A stretch of DNA of 6,253 bases from Victivallales bacterium (GTDB lineage Bacteria > Verrucomicrobiota > Lentisphaeria > Oligosphaerales > Lenti-02), in contig JABGQJ010000463.1 of NCBI GenBank assembly GCA_018648945.1, positions 1 through 6,253 of the forward strand, given 5' to 3'. The position numbers and the translations under genes are program-made. The notes under the pieces were generated by a model, which did no database searches, had not been told where the DNA came from, and saw nothing but the letters and a program-made list of their open reading frames with translations. This document shows, one piece after another, positions 1 through 6,253 of this stretch. Within the stretch, counting starts at the first letter, position 1, and every line of letters begins with the position of its first letter.

Positions 1-1
1 G

Positions 2-376
2 GCCCAGGGTGTCTTCGGCTACCTGCCGGAGGAAGTCCAGCTCTTCGTGGCCAAGAAACTGGGACTGCACCTGAGCGAAGTCTACGGCGTGGTCAGCTTC
101 TACAGCTTCTTCACGATCAAGCCGCTGGGCGAGTACCAGATCAATGTGTGCACCGGCACGGCCTGTTTCGTGCGGGGGGCGGGCAAGGTGCTTGACGAGT
201 TCAAACGCTACCTGAGCGTGGAGGAGGGCGAGACGACCGCAGATGGCAAGTTCAGCCTTGGCGGCCTGCGCTGTGTCGGTGCCTGCAGCCTGGCGCCGGT
301 GGTCATGGTCAACGGCCGAGTCTACGGCGATGTGACGCCGAAGAAGGTCGCCGACATCCTGAGCGAGTGCAACTAG
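2..376 (+). CDS. hydC: HydC, NuoE-like [2Fe-2S] subunit of bifurcating [FeFe] hydrogenase (5' partial)
   Basis: This is the small thioredoxin-fold [2Fe-2S] subunit of an NADH-linked, electron-bifurcating hydrogenase, homologous to NuoE of complex I and HndA. The frame is open from base 2, so the gene begins upstream. 124 residues are visible against roughly 160 for the family, so perhaps 35-40 N-terminal residues are missing. A GTG at 47 is internal, because conserved sequence (FGYLPEE) precedes it. Counting from base 2, the visible part has the end of the N-terminal helical region (EVYGVVSFYSFF, about residues 26-37). The thioredoxin-like domain follows, with the four expected cluster ligands C50-x4-C55 (CTGTAC) and C91-x3-C95 (CVGAC). 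In the family this subunit works beside the FMN site of HydB in the cytoplasm. It ends 17 bases before hydB and is probably cotranscribed with it. NuoE of a respiratory complex I is unlikely, because the neighbours are a ferredoxin-tailed HydB and an [FeFe] HydA. Confidence 0.93.
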   Translation, partial: AQGVFGYLPEEVQLFVAKKLGLHLSEVYGVVSFYSFFTIKPLGEYQINVCTGTACFVRGAGKVLDEFKRYLSVEEGETTADGKFSLGGLRCVGACSLAPVVMVNGRVYGDVTPKKVADILSECN

Positions 377-377
377 C

Positions 378-383
378 AGAGAG
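378..383 (+). promoter_or_regulatory. Ribosome binding site of hydB
   Basis: A purine run (AGAGAG) lies ten bases before the ATG at 394, just after the hydC stop codon at 374-376. It favours that ATG over a GTG at 367, which would start inside the last codons of hydC and add nine residues with no family resemblance. Confidence 0.5.
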
Positions 384-393
384 ACCTCCCACG

Positions 394-2229
394 ATGATTG
401 ACTCTCCGGACAAACTCACGCAATACGCGGCCTCTCTGGGTGATCCTGCGGCCAAGAGCAAGATCTTCGTGTCCATGGGCACGTGTGGTATTGCCGCCGG
501 CACGACTCCCGTGCTGGACTCCTTGAAGGCCGAGATCGACACCCGTGGCCTGGCCGACACGATCGACATTGTCGAGGTCGGTTGCATGGGGCTCTGCCAC
601 AGCGAGCCTTCGCTGGAGCTGCAAAACGCCCAGACTGGCGCGCAACTGATCTTCGGCAACGTCACTCCCGAGCAGGCGGCTGCGGTTCTGGACGCCTTCA
701 GCAGCGAAGCCAAGGGGCTGCACGTCATCCCCCGCGGGTGGTATTACCCCGAGGAGGAAGAGAATGACGCCGGTGTGCCGCAGGCGCGCATCGCCCTTCG
801 CAATACCGGACGCATCAACCCCGAGAAACTGGAACACTACATCGCCCAGAAGGGCTACCAAGCCTTGGCCAAGGCAGTCTCCACCATGGCGCCGCAGGAC
901 GTGATCGGCGAGATCATGGCCTCTGGCCTTCGCGGGCGCGGCGGTGGCGGTTTCCCGAGCGGCGTGAAGTGGAGCTTCGCCGCTCGCGAGACGAGCAAGG
1001 ACAAGTATGTCATCTGCAATGCGGACGAGGGCGACCCCGGTGCCTTCATGGATCGCGCCGTGCTCGAAGGCGATCCGCACTCCGTCCTGGAATCCATGGC
1101 CATCGCTGGCTACGCCATCGGCGCGAGCCACGGCGTGATCTACATCCGCGCCGAATACCCCCTCGCCATCAAGCGCCTGCAGATTGCCATCGAGCAAGCC
1201 CACGAACAGGGCCTGCTGGGCAAGGGCCTCTTTGGCTCCGACTTCGATTTCGACATTGAGTTGAAGTACGGCGCGGGCGCCTTTGTCTGCGGTGAGGAAA
1301 CGGCGCTGATCCACTCCATCGAAGGGTTGCGCGGCGAGCCCACCTACAAGCCGCCGTTCCCGGCGGTCGAAGGTCTCTGGAAGAAGCCCACCATCGTCAA
1401 CAACGTTGAGACCTACGCCAATGTCGCCGCGATCATCCGCATGGGCGCCGACTGGTTCGCCAGCCTCGGCACCGAGAAGAGCCCTGGCACAAAGGTCTTC
1501 GCCCTGGCAGGAAAGGTCAAGGACGTGGGCTTGATCGAAGTCCCCATGGGCACGTCGTTGCGCGACATCATCTTCGGTATCGGCAACGGCATTCGCGGCG
1601 ACAAGGAGTTCAAGGCGGTGCAGACCGGCGGCCCCTCTGGTGGCTGCATCACGGCCGACAAGCTCGATACCCCCATCGACTACGAGAGCCTGATCGCCCT
1701 CGGATCCATGATGGGCTCCGGCGGCATGATCGTCATGGACGAGGACGACTGCATGGTCAACGTGGCCCGCTTCTTCCTCGATTTCACGCTCGACGAATCC
1801 TGCGGCAAGTGCACCCCCTGCCGGGTTGGCAACAAGCGTCTCTTCGAGATGCTTACCGACATCACGAAGGGCAAGGGCACGCCCGAGACTCTCGCCAAAC
1901 TCGAGAGCCTGGGGCATGCCATCAAGGACACGGCCCTCTGCGGTCTCGGGCAAACCTCTCCCAACCCGGTGCTGTCCACCATGGCCCAGTTCCCCGAGGA
2001 GTACCGCGCGCACATCGAAGACAAGAAGTGCCCGGCCGGTGTCTGCGCCAGTCTGATCACCTACGACATCACGGATGCCTGCGTGGGCTGTACTCTCTGC
2101 GCCCGCAACTGCCCCGTCGGCTGCATCGCCGGCGCGCGCAAGCAACTGCATGTGATCGACCAGGACAAGTGCATCCGTTGCGGCGTGTGCTACGACACCT
2201 GCAAGTTCCACGCAATCGAGAAGAACTAG
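394..2229 (+). CDS. hydB: HydB, NuoF-like NADH/FMN subunit of bifurcating [FeFe] hydrogenase
   Basis: This 611-residue flavoprotein subunit binds NAD(H) and FMN and passes electrons among ferredoxin, NAD and HydA. Domains in order: a thioredoxin-like ferredoxin domain (about 20-105) with cysteines C31, C64 and C68; the NuoF core with the glycine-rich nucleotide site GLRGRGGGGFPSG (178-190); an FMN-site segment NADEGDPGAFMDR (209-221); the GAGAFVCGEETAL segment (293-304); and an SLBB-like region (about 366-420). The N3-type [4Fe-4S] site follows at C470, C473, C476 and C516. The C-terminal ferredoxin domain carries two [4Fe-4S] motifs: C563/C566/C569/C573 and C593/C596/C599/C603. That ferredoxin tail is typical of HydB/HndC and absent from complex I NuoF. 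H540, C546 and C551 (HIEDKKCPAGVC), perhaps with C453, could form the zinc site reported in HydABC structures; this is inference. The first cysteine pair expected in the N-terminal domain is altered (S27, G32). The gene lies between hydC and hydA on the same strand. Confidence 0.95.
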   Translation: MIDSPDKLTQYAASLGDPAAKSKIFVSMGTCGIAAGTTPVLDSLKAEIDTRGLADTIDIVEVGCMGLCHSEPSLELQNAQTGAQLIFGNVTPEQAAAVLDAFSSEAKGLHVIPRGWYYPEEEENDAGVPQARIALRNTGRINPEKLEHYIAQKGYQALAKAVSTMAPQDVIGEIMASGLRGRGGGGFPSGVKWSFAARETSKDKYVICNADEGDPGAFMDRAVLEGDPHSVLESMAIAGYAIGASHGVIYIRAEYPLAIKRLQIAIEQAHEQGLLGKGLFGSDFDFDIELKYGAGAFVCGEETALIHSIEGLRGEPTYKPPFPAVEGLWKKPTIVNNVETYANVAAIIRMGADWFASLGTEKSPGTKVFALAGKVKDVGLIEVPMGTSLRDIIFGIGNGIRGDKEFKAVQTGGPSGGCITADKLDTPIDYESLIALGSMMGSGGMIVMDEDDCMVNVARFFLDFTLDESCGKCTPCRVGNKRLFEMLTDITKGKGTPETLAKLESLGHAIKDTALCGLGQTSPNPVLSTMAQFPEEYRAHIEDKKCPAGVCASLITYDITDACVGCTLCARNCPVGCIAGARKQLHVIDQDKCIRCGVCYDTCKFHAIEKN

Positions 2230-2260
2230 CGTGGGAACCCGGCCACAACACTCCCCCATC

Positions 2261-2265
2261 GGAGA
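2261..2265 (+). promoter_or_regulatory. Ribosome binding site of hydA
   Basis: GGAGA lies nine bases before the ATG at 2275 and six before an in-frame TTG at 2272. I choose the ATG as the commoner start codon with acceptable spacing. A further in-frame ATG at 2293 fits the conserved N-terminus (MNITIN) but has no comparable purine run in front of it. Confidence 0.6.
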
Positions 2266-2274
2266 CTGAACTTG

Positions 2275-4026
2275 ATGAGTGCTGAGAAAACCATGAATAT
2301 CACGATCAACCGACTGCCTGTCGAGGTCGAGGCTGGTGCCACGATCCTGCAGGCCGCCCAGAAGCTGGGGATCAAGATCCCGACGCTCTGCTACCTTGAG
2401 CTGGACTGTTTCAACTTCGAGCACCGCAAAGGCTCGTGCCGCATTTGTGTGGTGGAGGTGGACGGTCGCCGCAATCTGGCTCCCGCCTGCTGCACGCCGG
2501 TCATGGACGACATGGTCATCCAAACCCATTCCCCCCGCGCGGTCAACGCCCGCCGGACGGTCCTCGACCTGATCCTCTCGGACCACCCGAAGGACTGCCT
2601 GACCTGCAACAAGAGCGGCAACTGCGAGTTGCAGAATCTCGCCGCGGACTTCAAACTCACCAAGGTCAAGTACGAGGGCGAGCAGTCCGTCTATCCCCTC
2701 GACCTGGCCAACGAGTCCATTGTTCGCGACCTGAACAAGTGCATCATGTGCCGGCGCTGCGAGTCTGCCTGCAACGAGATGCAGACCGTCGGCGTGCTCT
2801 CGGGCGTGGGGCGCGGTTTCGAGGCCGTGGTCGCCCCGACCATGGAGAAGCCGCTGGACGAGACCAACTGCGTGTTCTGCGGCCAGTGCGTTGCCGCCTG
2901 CCCGGTCGGTGCTCTCACCGCCATGGTCCGTAATCAGGACGTGTTGGACGCGCTGAACAACCCGAAGAAGACCGTGGTTGTGCAGACTGCCCCCGCCGTG
3001 CGGGTGGCCATCGGTGAAGGCTTCGGCATGGCCCCCGGCACCATCTCCACTGGTAAACTGGTCACCTCGCTACGCCGTCTCGGGTTCGACGCGGTCTTCG
3101 ACACCAACTTCGCGGCCGACCTGACCATCATGGAAGAGACCACCGAGTTCATTGGGCGCGTCAAGAAGGGCGAGAACCTGCCCATTCTGACCTCCTGCTG
3201 CCCCGGCTGGGTGAAGTTCTTCGAGCACCAGTTCCCGGACCTCATGCACATCCCCTCCACCGCCAAATCCCCGCAGCAGATGTTCGGTGCCATGGCCAAG
3301 ACCTACTACGCCGAGAAGATCGGCGTGGAGCCCAAGGACTTGGTCGTCGTCTCGATCATGCCCTGTCTGGCGAAGAAATACGAGGCCGCTCGGCCCGAGT
3401 TCGCTCGTGACGGGGTCCGTGATGTGGACATCGTCCTGTCCACCCGTGAGCTCATCATGATGCTCAACGAGGCAGGCATCCAGTTCGACCGCCTGGAAGA
3501 GGGCGAGTACGACAGCCCCCTCGGCGAGTCCACGGGTGCCGCCATCATCTTCGGTGCCAGCGGCGGCGTGCTCGAAGCCGCCCTGCGCACGGCCGCCGAT
3601 TGGCTCACTGGCGAGGATCTCCAGGGCGTGGACTTCACGGCGGTGCGTGGCCTCGACGGCACGAAGGAGGCCACCGTCGAAGTCGCCGGGCTCGAGGTCA
3701 AGGCGGCTGTCGCCTCTGGCTTGGGCAACGCCCGCAAGCTCCTGGAACGTATCCAGAGAGGCGAGGCCGAGTACCATATCATTGAGATTATGGCCTGCCC
3801 TGGCGGTTGCCTGAACGGTGGTGGCCAGCCCTACATCCGCGGGGACACCAGCATTCTGGAAGCTCGCAAGAACGCCATCTACCAGGCGGACAAGGGTCTG
3901 CCCTGCCGCAAGTCGCACGAGAACCCGGACATCAAGAAGCTCTACGCGGAGTACCTCGGCGAGCCCGGCGGGCACCGTGCCCACGAGCTCCTGCACACCG
4001 GCTATACCGCGCGCGAGAACGCCTAG
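2275..4026 (+). CDS. hydA: HydA, catalytic subunit of group A3 (electron-bifurcating) [FeFe] hydrogenase
   Basis: This 583-residue cytoplasmic enzyme carries the H-cluster and makes or consumes H2. Domains in order: a [2Fe-2S] plant-type ferredoxin domain (about 7-85; C39, C55, C58, C72 or C73); a His-ligated [4Fe-4S] site (H104-x3-C108-x2-C111-x5-C117); two [4Fe-4S] motifs (C156/C159/C162/C166 and C199/C202/C205/C209); the H-domain (about 230-545); and a C-terminal small-subunit motif (552-577, ending in ELLHTGY). All three H-cluster signatures are intact: TSCCPGW (306-312), MPCLAKK (362-368) and MACPGGC (506-512). Ligands are C309, C364, C508 and C512. Numbering runs nine above the Clostridium pasteurianum CpI enzyme as I recall it. 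On that basis the proton path C308, E288, S328, E291 and R295 is complete, and CpI S232 becomes A241. It lacks the extra C-terminal [2Fe-2S] domain of Thermotoga HydA. The hydC-hydB neighbours support the bifurcating trimeric type over a stand-alone ferredoxin hydrogenase. A strong terminator follows. Confidence 0.96.
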   Translation: MSAEKTMNITINRLPVEVEAGATILQAAQKLGIKIPTLCYLELDCFNFEHRKGSCRICVVEVDGRRNLAPACCTPVMDDMVIQTHSPRAVNARRTVLDLILSDHPKDCLTCNKSGNCELQNLAADFKLTKVKYEGEQSVYPLDLANESIVRDLNKCIMCRRCESACNEMQTVGVLSGVGRGFEAVVAPTMEKPLDETNCVFCGQCVAACPVGALTAMVRNQDVLDALNNPKKTVVVQTAPAVRVAIGEGFGMAPGTISTGKLVTSLRRLGFDAVFDTNFAADLTIMEETTEFIGRVKKGENLPILTSCCPGWVKFFEHQFPDLMHIPSTAKSPQQMFGAMAKTYYAEKIGVEPKDLVVVSIMPCLAKKYEAARPEFARDGVRDVDIVLSTRELIMMLNEAGIQFDRLEEGEYDSPLGESTGAAIIFGASGGVLEAALRTAADWLTGEDLQGVDFTAVRGLDGTKEATVEVAGLEVKAAVASGLGNARKLLERIQRGEAEYHIIEIMACPGGCLNGGGQPYIRGDTSILEARKNAIYQADKGLPCRKSHENPDIKKLYAEYLGEPGGHRAHELLHTGYTARENA

Positions 4027-4051
4027 CTCCCGCCCGAGTCTCTGCATTCCC

Positions 4052-4092
4052 ACGGCCCCGGTCGCATGTCGCGACCGGGGCCGTTTCTGTTT
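4052..4092 (+). terminator. Intrinsic terminator of the hydCBA operon
   Basis: The arms 4052-4065 and 4071-4084 are perfectly complementary over 14 base pairs (core CGGCCCCGGTCGC) and enclose a 5-nt loop, ATGTC. The T-rich run TTTCTGTTT follows at 4084-4092. It begins 25 bases after the hydA stop. The T tract lies only on the plus-strand side, so it acts on the hydrogenase transcript. Confidence 0.92.
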
Positions 4093-4104
4093 CCTGGAGG
4101 GGGA

Positions 4105-4182
4105 AGTGGACGACATGGACAGAATGGACGACATGAACGATGGACAAGACCGGGAGACGGGCCTCCGTCCATGCCGTCCATT
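4105..4182. repeat. 9-bp TGGAC-headed tandem repeats with an inverted copy
   Basis: From 4107 the sequence reads in 9-base units starting with TGGAC: TGGACGACA, TGGACAGAA, TGGACGACA. A degenerate 7-base unit TGAACGA and then TGGACAAGA follow. After a spacer, the reverse complement appears twice as GTCCA at 4167 and 4176, again nine bases apart. The left arm 4107-4120 (TGGACGACATGGAC) pairs with 4167-4180 at 13 of 14 positions, and a G-T and an A-T pair extend it to 16 positions. The result is an interrupted palindrome with a central spacer of about 46 bases. It sits wholly between genes. It resembles dispersed intergenic repeats of some environmental bacteria, but its role is unknown; it could be a structured RNA, a protein-binding array or a mobile miniature repeat. 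Confidence 0.65.
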
Positions 4183-4281
4183 GTGGGCTCCCCTCGGCAC
4201 AGTCGCGCCTTTCCGCTGCCGAGCCGGTGACATCGGCGGCGTTCAGCGCTAGGTTTGGGGACCAACTGCTATCCAGGAATC

Positions 4282-4285
4282 GGAG
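4282..4285 (+). promoter_or_regulatory. Ribosome binding site of the lyase-like gene
   Basis: GGAG lies six bases before the ATG at 4292. The next codons encode a signal peptide, which supports this start. Confidence 0.6.
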
Positions 4286-4291
4286 CGGATC

Positions 4292-6253
4292 ATGCGTTTC
4301 TCTCTTGCCTTGGCCTTCCTGTTGACTGGCATTCTCCGTGCGGCCGAGCCGCAGGTTCACTCGGTCTACGCCTGGGCAGACCGGCGCGGGCAGGTCCATG
4401 TGCGCTGGCTGACGGCTGACCCAGCCAAGTGCGAGGTGCTCTGGGGCACGGCACAGGATGCCCTGACCAACCGCGTCCCCGAAGACCCATCCTGCTTGCG
4501 CGGCACCACCAACAACCGCGATGCGGGGACGGGCTGGGCCGTGAACCACCGTGCCGACTTCCTGCTTCCGGCCGCGCAGCCGCTCTTTGTCGCCATCAAG
4601 GGCGCAACTCGTGCCGGGGTGGCGTTTGCTTCCGAGGCGGCCCCGGTCAAGATGCCGCCCGAGCCCAAGGGCACGGTCAAGCGCGCCCAGATCCAGTTGA
4701 GGGTAGATGCTGGCAACTGGTCACTGCCGAACATGCCGCTGACGTTCGGGGTCCCGTTTCCTCCCGGTCACCTGGCAAGGACATCGCACGTGCGGCTGCT
4801 CGTCGGAGACCGGCAAGTGGCGGTGCAGACCCAGGCTGTCACTCGCTGGTATCGTGATCAGTCCATCAAGTGGCTGCGGGTGGGCGCGGTCGTGCCAAGC
4901 GGCACCCGCGAACTCACCTTGGAGTACGGGAGCGACATACCGCTTGCTTCCCCCAGGGCCTCCTTCTCTCCAGCTGGCAACATGATCGGCATTCGTAAGG
5001 GGTTGCGTCTGGTGGACACGGAGGGTCGCGTGCAGACGGTGACGGTTCGTGATACGGCAGGACAGGCTGGGCGGGTGAAGCTCTCATATCGTATACGTGG
5101 CGTTCTGGCCGATGCCAGTGGCCCTAGTGGCTTCGAAGTGGTCCTACAGTTCCACGAATGGCGTGGTGTCCCTGGTGTGCAGCGTTTGGACATCACGTTG
5201 GAGAACACGCGCACCGAGGAGGAAATGACCGCTCTCCAGTCTTTCTCCCTGCAACTGCCACTGAAGGGCAGTCTGCAGATGGGAAGCGGCGATGCGGAGC
5301 AGGCGTTGGCCGAGGGGCAGCGGCTATTCCAGCGCGAGGACCACGGGTTTGTGGTCGAGCCGGGCGGCGCGAGGGGCAGGAGGATCTCGGGCATCCTGCG
5401 TGGCAAGGACCAAGCGGTCGTGTTGCGCAACTTCTGGGAGCAGTGGCCGGTGGCAGTGACTGCAGGGAAGGACGCGGTGACGCTTGAGCTCTGCCCCAAG
5501 CTCCCCGCCGACTTCTACGCCAAGCGCCCGGACGAGGATAAGTTCTACTACCACATCCGTGATGGGAAACACACCTTCCGCCAGGGCTGGAGCAAGACGT
5601 GGCATATTTGGCTGGGGCCAGCCGCTGGTGCCGATGGCTTTGCGGGTGATCTGCCGGTGGTGTCCGTGCCGCCGGAATGGATCGAGAACTCCGGGGCCCT
5701 ACGCCGCATCGCGGTCTCCACCCGCGACCAGATTCCCGGCTACGATGAGACGGTCGCCGCCGCGTTGCAGAACCTACCCGCCAGCCGGGATGCCCGGCGC
5801 GAGTATGGGATGATGAACTTCGGCGATTGGTACGGCGAGCGCCGCTGGAACTGGGGCAACCTGGAATACGACACGGGTCATGCCTGGCTCACCCAGTTCG
5901 CCCGCACCGGCGATTCCCTGTTCCAGCGTCGGGCCGAAGAGGTAATCCGTCACCAGCGCGATGTGGATACGCGCCACTATGCTAAGGACCCGCGCCGCAT
6001 CGGCCAACAGTGGATCCACAGCATCGGGCACACGGCTGGCTACTACGACTACGAATACAAGCACATGAAGCTCTACGCCGGTCGGGGCTGGTCCGACAAC
6101 CGGGGGCATGTGTGGTCGCAAGGCATGCTCGAGCACTACCTGCTGGGTGGCGACACCCGTTCCTGGGAGACAGGCAAGCTGATCTCCGACTGGGCGGCGG
6201 GGCCGCAGATCACCAACTTCGCCTTCGGCAATGCCCGCGAGCCGGGCTGGATG
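4292..6253 (+). CDS. Exported PcRGLX/YetA-like (exo-rhamnogalacturonan lyase family) protein, 3' partial
   Basis: The frame is open for 654 codons from the ATG at 4292 to the window edge. Residues 1-18 form a signal peptide (basic R2, hydrophobic LALAFLLTGIL, cleavage probably near AA18), so the product is exported. Residues about 20-123 look like an all-beta, fibronectin- or phosphatase-N-terminal-type sandwich (VHVRWLTADPAKCEVLWGT). From about 130 the sequence resembles the RIFT-barrel start of the PcRGLX/YetA family: MPLTFGVPFPPG (148-159), then WYRDQSIKWLRVGAVVP (186-202). RNFWEQWPV (379-387) and HEWRGVPGVQRLDI (288-301) also fit. From about 480 the alpha-toroid catalytic region begins, with NFGDWYG (509-515), WNWGNLEYDTGH (519-530), DVDTRHY (557-563), HSIGHTAGYYDYE (576-588) and GHVWSQGMLEHYLLGGD (605-621). 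Related proteins have roughly 800-900 residues, so perhaps 200 or more are missing. Known members (family PL26) release disaccharides from rhamnogalacturonan, but many homologues are uncharacterised, so the substrate is inference. It is a separate transcription unit from hydCBA. Confidence 0.8.
   Translation, partial: MRFSLALAFLLTGILRAAEPQVHSVYAWADRRGQVHVRWLTADPAKCEVLWGTAQDALTNRVPEDPSCLRGTTNNRDAGTGWAVNHRADFLLPAAQPLFVAIKGATRAGVAFASEAAPVKMPPEPKGTVKRAQIQLRVDAGNWSLPNMPLTFGVPFPPGHLARTSHVRLLVGDRQVAVQTQAVTRWYRDQSIKWLRVGAVVPSGTRELTLEYGSDIPLASPRASFSPAGNMIGIRKGLRLVDTEGRVQTVTVRDTAGQAGRVKLSYRIRGVLADASGPSGFEVVLQFHEWRGVPGVQRLDITLENTRTEEEMTALQSFSLQLPLKGSLQMGSGDAEQALAEGQRLFQREDHGFVVEPGGARGRRISGILRGKDQAVVLRNFWEQWPVAVTAGKDAVTLELCPKLPADFYAKRPDEDKFYYHIRDGKHTFRQGWSKTWHIWLGPAAGADGFAGDLPVVSVPPEWIENSGALRRIAVSTRDQIPGYDETVAAALQNLPASRDARREYGMMNFGDWYGERRWNWGNLEYDTGHAWLTQFARTGDSLFQRRAEEVIRHQRDVDTRHYAKDPRRIGQQWIHSIGHTAGYYDYEYKHMKLYAGRGWSDNRGHVWSQGMLEHYLLGGDTRSWETGKLISDWAAGPQITNFAFGNAREPGWM

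Larger units (their letters stand above)
4085..4291. other. Intergenic region between the hydA terminator and the lyase-like gene
   Basis: About 200 bases separate the two transcription units. I see no convincing gene. The left half holds the TGGAC repeat cluster. At 4214-4222 and 4233-4241 a 9-bp imperfect hairpin (one G-T pair) could form, without a T tract. A promoter for the gene at 4292 should lie here, but I see no -35/-10 pair with normal spacing. That would be expected if the organism uses divergent promoter sequences. Confidence 0.6.

Noticed and set aside
2230..2274. Possible terminator or attenuator between hydB and hydA
   Set aside because: Only a 4-bp GTGG/CCAC pairing is visible, without a T tract, so readthrough into hydA is expected.
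373..2586. Minus-strand open frame of 737 codons opposite hydB and the start of hydA
   Set aside because: It lies antisense to two genes with many conserved motifs, its translation is low-complexity in A, V, D, G and R with no recognisable domain, and long antisense frames are common in GC-rich coding DNA.
3070..4233. Minus-strand open frame of 387 codons opposite hydA
   Set aside because: It is a shadow of hydA, crosses the terminator and the repeat cluster, and shows no family motif.
4115..4252. Short plus-strand frame of 45 codons (starts MDRMDDMND) behind a purine-rich stretch
   Set aside because: The first half is simply the TGGAC repeat read as codons, the rest has no protein-like pattern, and the purine run is about 14 bases from the ATG.
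4255..4275. Possible promoter (TTGGGG and TATCCA) before the lyase-like gene
   Set aside because: The two boxes are only nine bases apart, far below normal spacing, and both are poor matches.
4858..5499. Minus-strand open frame of 213 codons inside the lyase-like gene
   Set aside because: It is antisense to a frame with a signal peptide and clear family motifs, has a serine/arginine-rich composition and no recognisable domain.

Overview
The window reads as GC-rich bacterial DNA from an anaerobic, saccharolytic, fermentative organism. The inference rests on two things: a complete catalytic core of an [FeFe] hydrogenase of the trimeric, electron-bifurcating HydABC type (group A3), and the start of a large exported enzyme resembling exo-rhamnogalacturonan lyases. 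GC-rich bacteria combining such enzymes with short intergenic TGGAC-type repeats suggest the PVC group, Armatimonadota or similar environmental phyla. That placement is a low-confidence guess, because no rRNA or phylogenetic marker is present.

Layout: bases 2-4026 hold three plus-strand genes in the order hydC (5' end outside the window), hydB, hydA. Gaps of 17 and 45 bases contain no terminator, so they look like one operon. Just after hydA lies a strong intrinsic terminator (14-bp stem, 5-nt loop, T-rich tail, 4052-4092). Bases 4085-4291 are non-coding and contain a cluster of 9-bp TGGAC-headed repeats followed by an inverted copy. At 4292 a second transcription unit begins: an uninterrupted reading frame of 654 codons that runs off the right edge. 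It encodes a signal peptide, an N-terminal beta-sandwich-like region and a PcRGLX/YetA-type lyase body.

How the genes work together: HydC and HydB form the NAD(H)/FMN and iron-sulfur module, and HydA carries the H-cluster. By family knowledge, the complex couples exergonic oxidation of reduced ferredoxin to endergonic oxidation of NADH, releasing H2, and can also run in reverse. All cluster ligands and the known proton-path residues of HydA are present, so the enzyme looks functional. The H-cluster maturases (HydE, HydF, HydG) are not in this window. The exported lyase-like protein could supply sugars from pectin-like polysaccharides whose fermentation generates the NADH and reduced ferredoxin. 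It is separated by a terminator, so the link is metabolic inference and not operon evidence.

I do not see a wholly new system here. The items most worth a second look are the TGGAC repeat element, the non-canonical cysteine pattern in the N-terminal domain of HydB, and the extra N-terminal domain on the lyase-like protein.
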